Source: Dietzia timorensis (GTDB lineage: Bacteria; Actinomycetota; Actinomycetes; Mycobacteriales; Mycobacteriaceae). From it: a stretch of DNA of 13,409 bases. The notes beneath the pieces were generated by a model that was not told where the DNA came from, did no database searches, and worked only from the letters and a program-made list of their open reading frames with translations. The stretch is taken from positions 1-13,409 of the forward strand of contig NZ_DYXM01000203.1 in NCBI RefSeq assembly GCF_020742175.1. Reading direction: 5' to 3'. This document shows, piece after piece, positions 1 to 6,999 of this stretch (the stretch's first letter is position 1; every line of letters begins with the position of its first letter). Position numbers and translations under genes: made by a program.

Positions 1-237
1 TCCGAGCTCCCGACCGAGTCCCTCGAGTCCGGCTCCGGCGAAGGCTCGCTGAACTCCGACTCCCTCGAGACCGGCTCCGGCGAACTCCCGACCGAGTCCC
101 TCGAGTCCGGCTCCGGCGAAGGCTCGCTGAACTCCGACTCCCTCGAGACCGGCTCCGGCGACATCAACCCGGCATCGGCCGCAGGAATCGGCCTCGGCGT
201 CGCCATCACCATCGGCGTCGGCTCGCTCGCTCTCTAA
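1..237 (+). CDS. C-terminal end of a Ser/Gly/Glu-rich tandem-repeat protein (5' end outside the window)
   Basis: Frame 1 is open from the left edge to a TAA at 235-237, giving 78 residues with no start in view. Residues 2-27 and 28-53 are two identical 26-residue repeats (beginning ELPTESLE and ending LETGSG). They are followed by a short linker and a hydrophobic Gly/Ala/Ile/Val-rich segment at about residues 57-78 that runs to the very C-terminus with no basic tail. The repeats are acidic and flexible, like stalk or spacer regions of exported proteins, and the last segment could sit in a membrane or the mycolate layer. Some corynebacterial surface proteins (the PS2 S-layer protein) are anchored by a C-terminal hydrophobic stretch, so a surface role is plausible. 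I do not recognise the family. There is no LPXTG motif. The coding frame is supported by codon bias and by the terminator 48 bases after the stop. Confidence 0.72.
   Translation, partial: SELPTESLESGSGEGSLNSDSLETGSGELPTESLESGSGEGSLNSDSLETGSGDINPASAAGIGLGVAITIGVGSLAL
4..159 (+). repeat. Two tandem copies of a 78-bp coding repeat
   Basis: Copies at 4-81 and 82-159 differ at only one base (GAG versus GAA in the first codon). Inside each copy a shorter unit containing TCCCTCGAG and GGCTCCGGC occurs twice, at 19, 61, 97 and 139, with alternating 42- and 36-base spacing. The 78-bp unit therefore probably arose by duplication of a roughly 13-residue unit. The array begins at or beyond the left edge, so the true copy number is unknown. 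Near-identity at the DNA level implies recent duplication or ongoing gene conversion. Confidence 0.93.
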
Positions 238-284
238 GCAAGCAACAGATACGTAGCGCGCCCCGGCGCCCACGTAATCGGCCC

Positions 285-325
285 AAGGGGCCGCAGATCA
301 TCTCGATCTGCGGCCCCTTTCGTCA
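285..325 (+). terminator. Strong hairpin terminator after the repeat protein
   Basis: A perfect 15-bp stem pairs 285-299 with 305-319 around a 5-base loop. The 3' side ends in CCCCTTT, and only a short, broken T-rich stretch follows. It sits 48 bases after the TAA of the repeat protein and 39 bases before the glycerate kinase start. It should separate the two transcripts, and since the stem is symmetric it could also act on the opposite strand. Confidence 0.88.
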
Positions 326-357
326 TTTACTGAAACGAAATAGACCATGATGGTGCT

Positions 358-1467
358 ATGACAATCGTCGTCGCGTGCGCCGCGTTCAAGGGCTCACTCT
401 CCGCCACCGAAGCCTGCCGCTGGGCGGCCAAGGGCGCACGAAGTTCTTTTCCCGACGAAGAGATCGTGACCCTCCCCGTCGCCGACGGGGGGACCGGCTC
501 CCTCGACGTCATGCAACATATCGGAGCGACGCTCTATCCGATCCGCGTTTCGGGCCCGACCGGCGAACCCGTCGACACGCACTTCGCCGCCACCGACCCC
601 GACCAGGCCTTCGTCGAGATGGCTGACGCATGCGGGCTACTGCGCCTCCCGGCAGGCGAACCCGCACCTCTCGATGCGTCGAGCTACGGCCTCGGCGAGG
701 CGATTCTCGCGGCGCTCGACTCCGGCCGTCCGAACATCCTGTGCGGGATCGGCGGTAGCGCCTCCACCGACGGCGGGACAGGCATGGCGGCCGCACTCGG
801 CGTTCGCTTTCTGGATGACGCCGGAGAGCCCCTCCCCCTTGGCGGCCGCGAGCTGCACCGCCTCGCCTCGATTGACCTCACGGGACTCGACCCGCGGATC
901 AGGCAGGCGCAGATCACCATCGCCTGCGACGTCGACACCCCGCTGCTCGGCCCCGATGGATCCGCACGCGTTTTCGGTCCACAAAAGGGCGCGAGCGACG
1001 AGGACATCACCCACCTCGAGCGCGGACTCACGCGCCTCGCCGAGGTCGCCGACCCCCTCGGCGGGGAACGCGACTATCCCGGAGCCGGAGCCGCCGGCGG
1101 CGTCGGCTTCCTCGCGCGCCTCCTCGGCTGGGAACTCAAGCAAGGCTTCTCCGTGCTCTCGCAGATCACCGGCCTCGAATACTCGGTGGCCGGCGCCAAT
1201 CTCGTACTCACCGGCGAAGGCAGGCTCGACGACCAGACCGCACACGGCAAGGCCCCCATGGGCGTCGCCGCGCTCGGCCGCGAACACGGTGTCCCTGTGT
1301 GGGCGGTATGCGGCAAGATCGACCTCGCCGCCGAACGCGTCCGCGCCGCGGGATTCGCCGGCGCCGCCGCTCTGTCCGACATCGCGCTCACCGACGAGGA
1401 ATCCCATTCGAAGGCCGGTCCGATGCTCGCGACTCTCACCCAGCAGCTCCTCGACGAGGCCCACTGA
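358..1467 (+). CDS. Glycerate kinase (GarK/GlxK-type family)
   Basis: 369 residues, the normal length for this family, which phosphorylates D-glycerate with ATP in glyoxylate/serine-derived carbon metabolism in the cytoplasm. The family landmarks are all present: an N-terminal FKGSLSA motif (residues 10-16), PVADGGTGS (40-48), GIGGSASTDGG (130-140), a CDVDTPLLGP...FGPQKGA block (190-212), and LTGEGRLDDQTAHGKAP (284-300). The more usual APDSFKGS start is here ACAAFKGS. The ATG at 358 is the only start codon after the in-frame stop at 331. No good Shine-Dalgarno is visible before it, and no properly spaced TANNNT box for a leaderless start either, so the initiation mode is unclear. It is preceded by a terminator and followed 79 bases later by phoP in the same direction. 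Family assignment is firm; whether the product is 2- or 3-phosphoglycerate is not decided by the sequence. Confidence 0.93.
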   Translation: MTIVVACAAFKGSLSATEACRWAAKGARSSFPDEEIVTLPVADGGTGSLDVMQHIGATLYPIRVSGPTGEPVDTHFAATDPDQAFVEMADACGLLRLPAGEPAPLDASSYGLGEAILAALDSGRPNILCGIGGSASTDGGTGMAAALGVRFLDDAGEPLPLGGRELHRLASIDLTGLDPRIRQAQITIACDVDTPLLGPDGSARVFGPQKGASDEDITHLERGLTRLAEVADPLGGERDYPGAGAAGGVGFLARLLGWELKQGFSVLSQITGLEYSVAGANLVLTGEGRLDDQTAHGKAPMGVAALGREHGVPVWAVCGKIDLAAERVRAAGFAGAAALSDIALTDEESHSKAGPMLATLTQQLLDEAH

Positions 1468-1483
1468 CCGCGAATCCGCACTC

Positions 1484-1501
1484 TCACAGAGAGCTCACAG
1501 C
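1484..1501 (+). promoter_or_regulatory. PhoP-box-like direct repeat upstream of phoP
   Basis: TCACAGA (1484-1490), four bases, then TCACAGC (1495-1501). The two heptamers are in the same orientation with an 11-base period, one helical turn, as expected for tandem binding by an OmpR-family dimer. From what I know of mycobacterial PhoP, its preferred site is two TCACAGC-like heptamers separated by four bases, which this matches at 13 of 14 positions. It lies 45 bases upstream of the phoP start, suggesting autoregulation. A looser half-site, TCACCGC, follows at 1519-1525 but is not in the same helical phase. Confidence 0.72.
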
Positions 1502-1507
1502 TAGTCT
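1502..1507 (+). promoter_or_regulatory. Candidate -10 box for phoP
   Basis: TAGTCT fits the actinobacterial TANNNT -10 pattern and directly abuts the 3' end of the PhoP-box-like repeat. A start point near 1514 would leave a leader of about 33 bases before the phoP ATG. The -35 region would fall near 1479-1484, so the paired site would fill the spacer, an arrangement more typical of repression than activation. This rests on a short motif only. Confidence 0.35.
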
Positions 1508-1546
1508 GGAGCCGGTACTCACCGCGAAAGGCCAAGCTGGTTAACC

Positions 1547-2254
1547 ATGAGCGAAAATCCGGAGGCAGGCGCGCGAATCCTCGTCTGCGATGATGAGCCG
1601 TCCATCGTCGAACTACTGCAGGTGAGCCTGAAGTACCAGGGCTTCGACGTGCAGGTGGCCCGCGATGGCGCCCAGGCAATCGACATCGCACGCCGCTTCC
1701 GCCCGGACGTCGTCGTGCTCGACGTGATGATGCCGCGCATGGACGGCTTCGACACGCTCTCGCGGATGCGCGCAGACGGCGTCGACGCGCCCGTCCTTTT
1801 CCTCACCGCCAAAGATGCCGTCGAGGATCGCGTCCGCGGACTGACGATCGGCGGGGACGACTATGTCACCAAGCCGTTCTCGCTCGAGGAGGTCGTCGCC
1901 CGCGTCCGCGTGCTCCTGCGCCGCGGCGGGCCGAAGGACCTGCCGGCGGAGAACACGCGCGTGTCCTTCGCCGATATCGTCCTCGACGACGACACCCACG
2001 AGGTGTTCAAAGCCGGCGAACCGGTGACCCTGTCGCCGACCGAGTTCGCGCTTCTGCGCTACTTCATCGTCAACTCCGGCGTGGTGCTGTCCAAGTCGAA
2101 GATTCTCGACCACGTGTGGAACTACGACTTCGGCGGCGACGCGAACGTCGTCGAAACTTACGTGTCGTACCTGCGCAAGAAAGTCGACTTCGGGGAGAAG
2201 AAGTACCTGCACACCCTTCGCGGTGTCGGATACGTGCTGCGCGAGCCTCGATGA
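1547..2254 (+). CDS. phoP: PhoP response regulator (OmpR family)
   Basis: 235 residues. The receiver domain (about 10-125) has the acidic pair D15/D16, phosphoacceptor D59 in LDVMMPRMDGF, T87 and K109 (VTKPF). A winged-helix DNA-binding domain (about 138-235) ends in LHTLRGVGYVLREPR. The blocks VSLKYQGF, GGDDYVTKPFSLEEVVAR, LSPTEFALLRYF and KILDHVWNYDFGGDANVVE closely match what I remember of Mycobacterium tuberculosis PhoP, well beyond generic OmpR similarity. The protein would be phosphorylated by PhoR and bind paired TCACAGC sites; one such pair lies in its own upstream region. The ATG at 1547 is the only start in reach. No Shine-Dalgarno is evident, and the start overlaps the 10-base palindrome TGGTTAACCA. 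Its stop overlaps the phoR start (ATGA), implying translational coupling. In mycobacteria PhoP controls cell-envelope lipid and acid-response genes; the regulon here cannot be inferred. Confidence 0.92.
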   Translation: MSENPEAGARILVCDDEPSIVELLQVSLKYQGFDVQVARDGAQAIDIARRFRPDVVVLDVMMPRMDGFDTLSRMRADGVDAPVLFLTAKDAVEDRVRGLTIGGDDYVTKPFSLEEVVARVRVLLRRGGPKDLPAENTRVSFADIVLDDDTHEVFKAGEPVTLSPTEFALLRYFIVNSGVVLSKSKILDHVWNYDFGGDANVVETYVSYLRKKVDFGEKKYLHTLRGVGYVLREPR

Positions 2255-3759
2255 AATTCTTCGACCGCTACCCGCTTCGCGTTCTCCTCGTCGCGGCAAC
2301 CGTGGCGCTTGTCGCGCTGGGGCTCATCGCCTCGAGCGCCGCGGTCACCCTGACGATGCGCAGCCAACTCATCGCCTCCGAGGACGCGAAACTGCGCGAG
2401 GCCATGAATGAGTGGGCTGCGACGTCACCCCCTCCCGGTCCTCCGTCCACCCAGGGAGGGGATCCGCTCTCGCCCGAGGGACCGAGTCGCGAGCGGCCGC
2501 CGAGCGAATACTTCATCGCGGTGCGCACCGCCGAGGGCCACCTGGTCTTCGTCGTCGACGACAACCCCTCGCAGCCCGAGCTCCCCGAAAAGGTCAACCT
2601 CGCCGAGCCCTTCGAGCTGGCCGACGCGGAGGGCGACGGCACGTGGCGCGCGCTCGCCGACGTCGACCGACAGGGCAACATCACCGTGCTCGCGGTGCCG
2701 ATGTCCACGACGGTCGACGGGACCGTGACCAAGCTGATCCAGGTGCAGGTCCTCGTCGGACTCGCGGTGCTCATCGGCGTGGGCACCTGTGCGTGGCTGC
2801 TCGTACGCCGCTCGCTGCGACCGCTCCAGGCCGTCGAGCAGACCGCGCACCAGATCGCGGACGGCAACTTCGACCGCCGCCTTCCCGAGCTCTCGCCGCG
2901 CACCGAGGTCGGCTCACTCGCGCAGAGCTTCAACTGGATGGCCGGCAGCATCGAGTCCGCGTTTACCGCGACCGAGGCGTCCCGGCACAAGGCCGCAACC
3001 TCCGAGGAGCGGATGCGTCGCTTCGTCGCCGACGCCGGCCACGAGCTTCGCACTCCGCTTACCTCGATCATCGGTTTTGCCGAGCTGTATCGCACGAAGA
3101 TGCTGCCCGACGCGGACGCCGCGTTCGGCCGCATCGAACCGGAGGCGCGGCGCATGCAGGCGCTGGTCGAGGACCTGCTCACTCTCGCTCGCCTCGACAC
3201 CGAACGGCCGATGTCGCGAGAGCCCGTGGACCTCACCGAGGTCGCCGCGGATGCCGTCGCCGGCGCTCACGCGATCGAACCGTCCCGCTCGGTGGAGCTG
3301 CGCCTCGACGCCGCGCCCGTGCTCACCGGCGACGGCGACAAGCTCCGCCAGGTGGCGCTGAACCTCGTCGTCAACGCACTGCGCCATGCAGGCGACGACG
3401 CGAACGTGAACGTCACAGTGACCGAATCTGTCGCCGCCGCGGCCCCAGCCATGCACACAGCCACCATCGGCCCCGCGCAGCGTCCGGGCACCCCGCTGGC
3501 CGTGCTGGAGGTGGATGACGACGGAGTCGGGATGCCCGCCGAGGCCGCAGCCAAATCCTTCGAACGATTCCATCGCATCGACGACTCGCGCACTCGCTCC
3601 GACAGCGGAGGAGGAAGCGGCCTCGGGCTGTCGATCGTCGCCGGAATCGTGCAAGCGCACGGAGGGACCGTTCATCTCGACACCGCCCCAGATTCGGGCG
3701 CGCACTTTCGGGTTGAGTTGCCGATCGACTTCGGTCGCCCCGCGAACGAACCATCTTGA
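2251..3759 (+). CDS. phoR: PhoR sensor histidine kinase
   Basis: 502 residues from the ATG that overlaps the phoP stop. The frame is open further upstream inside phoP, but this start is coupled and gives the expected N-terminus. Order: short cytoplasmic tail RYPLR, first membrane helix (about 10-34), extracytoplasmic sensor (about 35-162), second helix (about 163-186), HAMP (VRRSLRPL onward), and a DHp domain with H264 in DAGHELRTPL. The catalytic domain shows the N box NLVVNALRH (371-379), G1 box DDDGVGM (422-428), F box FERFHR and G2 box GGGSGLGLSI. All catalytic landmarks are intact, so it should phosphorylate PhoP. Unusual points are a Pro/Gly-rich stretch in the sensor (about 59-84) and an Ala-rich insert of roughly 25 residues between the N and G1 boxes (about 391-415). 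The sensor ligand is not evident from the sequence. Confidence 0.9.
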   Translation: MKFFDRYPLRVLLVAATVALVALGLIASSAAVTLTMRSQLIASEDAKLREAMNEWAATSPPPGPPSTQGGDPLSPEGPSRERPPSEYFIAVRTAEGHLVFVVDDNPSQPELPEKVNLAEPFELADAEGDGTWRALADVDRQGNITVLAVPMSTTVDGTVTKLIQVQVLVGLAVLIGVGTCAWLLVRRSLRPLQAVEQTAHQIADGNFDRRLPELSPRTEVGSLAQSFNWMAGSIESAFTATEASRHKAATSEERMRRFVADAGHELRTPLTSIIGFAELYRTKMLPDADAAFGRIEPEARRMQALVEDLLTLARLDTERPMSREPVDLTEVAADAVAGAHAIEPSRSVELRLDAAPVLTGDGDKLRQVALNLVVNALRHAGDDANVNVTVTESVAAAAPAMHTATIGPAQRPGTPLAVLEVDDDGVGMPAEAAAKSFERFHRIDDSRTRSDSGGGSGLGLSIVAGIVQAHGGTVHLDTAPDSGAHFRVELPIDFGRPANEPS

Positions 3760-3769
3760 GCCGAATCGC

Positions 3770-3822
3770 TGGCAATGAGCGGCAAATAGGGGCACAATGG
3801 AAAAAGTAGACAGATCGGTTCA
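3770..3822 (+). promoter_or_regulatory. Candidate cysK promoter with a McbR-like operator
   Basis: A weak promoter can be drawn with -35 TGGCAA (3770-3775), a 17-base spacer and -10 CACAAT (3793-3798). Nine bases on is TAGAC-N6-GTTCA (3807-3822 including the right half), which matches 8 of 10 fixed positions of the TAGAC-N6-GTCTA site known for the corynebacterial sulfur-metabolism repressor McbR. That would suit a cysteine-synthesis operon. Both motifs are short and imperfect, so this is a suggestion only. Confidence 0.28.
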
Positions 3823-3877
3823 TTCTTCGCGACGAGGGGCCTCCCGCGAGCGCGAAACGGATCAACGGAGGATAGAC

Positions 3878-4813
3878 ATGGGAAAGATTTACTCGGACAT
3901 CACCGAAACCATCGGCCGTACGCCGCTGGTCAAGCTCAACAAGCTCACCGAGGGCATTGAGGCGAACGTCGTCGTCAAGCTCGAGTCCGCGAACCCCGCG
4001 AACAGCGTGAAGGACCGCATCGGTGCGGCCATCATCGACGACGCCGTCGCCTCCGGTGCGCTCACCCCGGGTGGCACGATCGTCGAGGGCACCTCGGGCA
4101 ACACCGGCATCGCGCTCGCCATGGTCGCCGCCGCCCGCGGCTTCAAGACCGTGATCTGCATGCCCGAGTCCATGTCCGTCGAGCGCCGCGCCGTGATGCG
4201 CGCCTACGGCGCAGAGCTCATCCTCACCCCGGCCGCCGAGGGCATGAAGGGCGCAGTCGCAAAGGCCGAAGAGGTCGCCGCCGAGCGTGAGAACGCCGTG
4301 CTCGCGCGCCAGTTCGGCAACCCGGCCAACGTCGACATCCACCGCCGCACCACCGGCGAGGAGATCTGGGCCGACACCGACGGCAACATCGACATCTTCG
4401 TCGCGGGCATCGGTACCGGCGGCACCATCTCCGGCGCCGGCGAGACCCTCCGCGGATACAAGAGCGACATCGAGATCGTCGCCGTCGAGCCGAAGGACTC
4501 CCCGGTGCTCACTGAGGGCAAGGCCGGACCGCACAAGATCCAGGGTCTCGGCGCGAACTTCGTGCCGGAGATCCTCAACCGCGACATCTACAACGAGGTC
4601 ATCGACGTCACGTTCGAGGATTCGCTCGACGTCGCGCGCAAGCTCGGAACCGAAGAGGGCATCCTCACCGGTGTCTCGGCGGGCGCCAACGTCTGGAGCG
4701 CGCTCGAGGTCGCCAAGCGCCCGGAGAACAAGGGCAAGACCATCGTCGTCATCGTCCCGGACTTCGGCGAGCGCTACCTCTCGACCCCTCTGTTCGAGGA
4801 ATACCGCAAGTAA
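3878..4813 (+). CDS. cysK: O-acetylserine sulfhydrylase (cysteine synthase A)
   Basis: 311 residues, the usual length. The enzyme is a pyridoxal-phosphate protein that makes cysteine from O-acetylserine and sulfide. The PLP lysine is K45 in NSVKDR. The substrate loop TSGNTGIA starts at T72, the phosphate-binding GTGGTISG starts at G179, and S267 in GVSAGAN contacts the PLP pyridine nitrogen. The ATG at 3878 is chosen because GGAGGA (3867-3872) lies five bases upstream and the protein then starts as CysK1-type proteins do (MGKIYSDITETIGRTPLV). The frame is open back to an ATG at 3797, but the extra residues look nothing like the family. The stop TAA touches the cysE ATG with no gap, so the two form an operon and their products may form the cysteine synthase complex. 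Confidence 0.96.
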   Translation: MGKIYSDITETIGRTPLVKLNKLTEGIEANVVVKLESANPANSVKDRIGAAIIDDAVASGALTPGGTIVEGTSGNTGIALAMVAAARGFKTVICMPESMSVERRAVMRAYGAELILTPAAEGMKGAVAKAEEVAAERENAVLARQFGNPANVDIHRRTTGEEIWADTDGNIDIFVAGIGTGGTISGAGETLRGYKSDIEIVAVEPKDSPVLTEGKAGPHKIQGLGANFVPEILNRDIYNEVIDVTFEDSLDVARKLGTEEGILTGVSAGANVWSALEVAKRPENKGKTIVVIVPDFGERYLSTPLFEEYRK

Positions 4814-5434
4814 ATGACCAACGCTTCCTCTGACGAAGCCGCACGTCCGGCGGGGTTCCTGCGCATCTTGCGCGAGGACCTCGCCGCTGCGCGTGCGCAC
4901 GACCCCGCCGCTCGGGGCGACCTCGAGAACGCCGTCGTGTACTCCGGCCTGCACGCGATCTGGCTCCACCGGCTCAGCCACAGAATGTGGAAGTCCGGCG
5001 GGGCGCTGCGCGCGGCGGCCCGGATCCTCAGCCAGTTCGGCCGTTTCCTCACGGGAATCGAAATTCATCCCGGCGCGAGCATCGGCCGCCGGTTCTTCAT
5101 CGATCACGGCATGGGCGTCGTGATCGGCGAGACCGCCGAGATCGGTGACGATTGCATGCTGTACCACGGCGTCACCCTCGGTGGGGTTTCGCTGAAGCAG
5201 ACCAAGCGGCACCCGACGCTCGGCGACCGGGTCACGGTCGGCGCGGGCGCGAAGATCCTCGGTCCGGTGACGGTCGGCGAGGACAGCGCCGTCGGCGCGA
5301 ATGCCGTGATCACCAAGGACATGCCGGCGCGCTCGATCATCACCGGCGTCCCGGGCAAGGCCCGCCCGGTGAAAGAGGCCGAGCCCGACGAATTGTCGGA
5401 GACGTTCTACGTCGACCCGGCGATCTACATCTAG
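4814..5434 (+). CDS. cysE: Serine O-acetyltransferase
   Basis: 206 residues, the short form without the long N-terminal helical extension of enterobacterial CysE. It acetylates serine with acetyl-CoA, supplying CysK. An alpha-helical N-terminal part (about 12-75) precedes a left-handed beta-helix made of hexapeptide repeats (about 78-190). Catalytic landmarks: H98 in FIDHGMGVVIGET corresponds to H158 of the E. coli enzyme, and H118 is in YHGVTLGG. E83 in IEIHPGA stands where E. coli has D143, a common substitution in this family. The protein ends in TFYVDPAIYI; a C-terminal Ile is the residue that CysE inserts into the CysK active site to form the synthase complex. The start follows the cysK TAA directly with no clear Shine-Dalgarno of its own, so it relies on coupling. 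A strong terminator follows. Confidence 0.95.
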   Translation: MTNASSDEAARPAGFLRILREDLAAARAHDPAARGDLENAVVYSGLHAIWLHRLSHRMWKSGGALRAAARILSQFGRFLTGIEIHPGASIGRRFFIDHGMGVVIGETAEIGDDCMLYHGVTLGGVSLKQTKRHPTLGDRVTVGAGAKILGPVTVGEDSAVGANAVITKDMPARSIITGVPGKARPVKEAEPDELSETFYVDPAIYI

Positions 5435-5472
5435 TTCCGGCCGCCCGCAGCTGCACCGGCTGCGAAGGCCCA

Positions 5473-5520
5473 CCCGCCCTTCTGCCGCCCTCTACGTAGG
5501 GCGGCAGGGGCGGGTTTTTT
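5473..5520 (+). terminator. Rho-independent terminator of cysK-cysE
   Basis: A 17-bp GC-rich stem pairs 5473-5491 with 5498-5514, with a two-base TT bulge (5480-5481) on the left arm and a six-base loop. Six T residues follow at 5515-5520. It begins 39 bases after the cysE stop and is the clearest intrinsic terminator in the window. Confidence 0.95.
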
Positions 5521-5555
5521 ATGGCGCGGCACCTCCGACGTCATACGTGGTTCTT

Positions 5556-5568
5556 TAAGGTGGGGTGC
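5556..5568 (+). promoter_or_regulatory. Candidate leaderless -10 box for the DesK-type kinase
   Basis: TAAGGT (5556-5561) fits TANNNT and ends exactly seven bases before the ATG at 5569, the geometry of leaderless actinobacterial promoters where transcription starts at the initiation codon. The same bases also contain a Shine-Dalgarno-like AGGTGGGG, so a leadered start from the ATG at 5521 or elsewhere remains possible. Position directly after a terminator fits a new transcription unit starting here. Confidence 0.4.
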
Positions 5569-6999
5569 ATGTGGCAGCGCGTGCAGAGCTTTTTCGGAGT
5601 GGGCGAGGACTGGGTCCGCCCGCTGCCCGAACGGTGGCTGCGCACCGACCTGAAGATCGCGCTCGGCTGCTTCGTGGTGGCCGTGTTGCTGTTGCAGACG
5701 ATCTCGGTCGTCAACATGGGCCAGATTTCGCAGCCTTTGTGGCTGCAACTGCTGTTCATCGCGGTGCCCGCGGTGATGCTGGTGGGGCGACGGCGCTTTC
5801 CGGTGACGGGCGGTCTCGTCGCCGTGCTCATCATGTTCGGTGGTAGCTACTGGTTCCCCGAGCTCGGGGCGTTCATCTCCACGCAGGTCCTCGTGTTCTT
5901 CCTCGTGTTCTCGGCCTTTGCGTGGGGACGCGAGCGCGGGCAGCTGGTGGGGCTCGTCGCCTTTTCCGGGTTGTGCCTGCTCGGATGGGTGGCGTGGGTG
6001 ATCGCGATTGCCTCGGGCACCTCGCAGCTGGCGGAGGCTTTCGACCTGGCCGAGGGCGAGGAACTATCGTTCGGTCGGCTCGTCGCCTTCGCGTTCCTCA
6101 ACTTCGCGATGAACTTGATCTACTTCGGCGGCGCAATCGTGCTCGGGACGGTGACCTGGCGCAACGCGCAGAAGACCGCGGAGATCGCCGATTACAACGC
6201 GCTGCTCGAGGCGCATGCGCAATCGCAGACGCGACAGGCGGTGACGAACGAGCGGCTACGGATCGCGCGGGAACTGCACGATGTGGTCGCGCATCACGTG
6301 TCGGCCATCGGCGTGCACGCGGGCGCCGCGCGACGCGTGATGGAACGCTCCGATTCCGCCGCCTCGCGTGAGACCGTCGCATCGACATTGACGCAGGTCG
6401 AAGGTTCGTCGAGGCAGGCCGTGACCGAGATGCGCTCGCTGCTCGGCGCGCTGCGGGACACCTCCGAGGTCTCGATCGACCATGCGCCACTGCAGGATTT
6501 CTCTGATGACGGCGCGGGGGCGGTAGAGGCTGGTGCTGATTCGGACGTCTCGCATCGCTCGCCCGGTGCCGGACCAGGCCTCGATCGGCTGGAAGAGCTG
6601 GCCAAGAGCTTCTCCGGCGACCGGCCGCAGGTTGATCTGGATGTGGTCGAGGATCCCACTCTCCCGCGCTCTGCGGTTCCACCGGCGGTGAGCGCCTCGC
6701 TGTATCGGATCGCGCAGGAATCTCTGTCCAACGTGCGCACGCACTCCACCGCCTCCTCCGCGCGGCTGACTCTTCGCACCGGTCGTGCGACGATGGCAGG
6801 CACGCCCGAGGTTCCGTTCGCCGAGGTCGAAGTCGTCGACGACGGTCGCCCACGCCACGGCACCGGCGGCACCGGGATGGGGCAGCTCGGTATGCGCGAG
6901 CGGGCGCGCTCGCTCGGCGGGGTTGTCGAGATCGGCCCGCGCGCCCTCGGCGGCTACCGCGTCCGCGTCCGTCTCCCCCTCATCCGCAAGGAGTCCTGA
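5569..6999 (+). CDS. DesK/NarL-type sensor histidine kinase
   Basis: 476 residues from the ATG at 5569. The frame is open to an ATG at 5521, but that codon touches the T-tract of the cysE terminator, so the later start is preferred. About six membrane helices are seen (roughly 30-50, 58-73, 80-96, 103-119, 125-148, 170-196), with little outside the membrane except a short acidic loop near 150-168. A HisKA_3-type dimerisation domain has the phosphoacceptor H237 in RIARELHDVVAHH. The ATPase domain has QESLSNVRTHS (383-393), VVDDGRP (422-428) and the GTGMGQLGMRERARSLGG block (434-451). A poorly conserved acidic linker of about 40 residues (298-338) separates the two. Intramembrane-sensing kinases of this form often guard the cell envelope. 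The stop shares one base with the regulator start, and an exporter pair lies downstream; a functional link to it is inferred. Confidence 0.92.
   Translation: MWQRVQSFFGVGEDWVRPLPERWLRTDLKIALGCFVVAVLLLQTISVVNMGQISQPLWLQLLFIAVPAVMLVGRRRFPVTGGLVAVLIMFGGSYWFPELGAFISTQVLVFFLVFSAFAWGRERGQLVGLVAFSGLCLLGWVAWVIAIASGTSQLAEAFDLAEGEELSFGRLVAFAFLNFAMNLIYFGGAIVLGTVTWRNAQKTAEIADYNALLEAHAQSQTRQAVTNERLRIARELHDVVAHHVSAIGVHAGAARRVMERSDSAASRETVASTLTQVEGSSRQAVTEMRSLLGALRDTSEVSIDHAPLQDFSDDGAGAVEAGADSDVSHRSPGAGPGLDRLEELAKSFSGDRPQVDLDVVEDPTLPRSAVPPAVSASLYRIAQESLSNVRTHSTASSARLTLRTGRATMAGTPEVPFAEVEVVDDGRPRHGTGGTGMGQLGMRERARSLGGVVEIGPRALGGYRVRVRLPLIRKES

Noticed and set aside
3405..3425. Isolated TCACAG inside phoR (GTCACAGTGAC)
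   Set aside because: There is no second heptamer at 11-base spacing and it lies within coding sequence, so it is not a paired PhoP site.
3413..5473. A 686-codon open frame on the minus strand opposite the end of phoR, cysK and cysE
   Set aside because: It is the antisense shadow of three clearly identified genes; its translation is low-complexity Asp/Ala/Arg/Gly sequence with no domain, as expected from GC-rich third-position bias.
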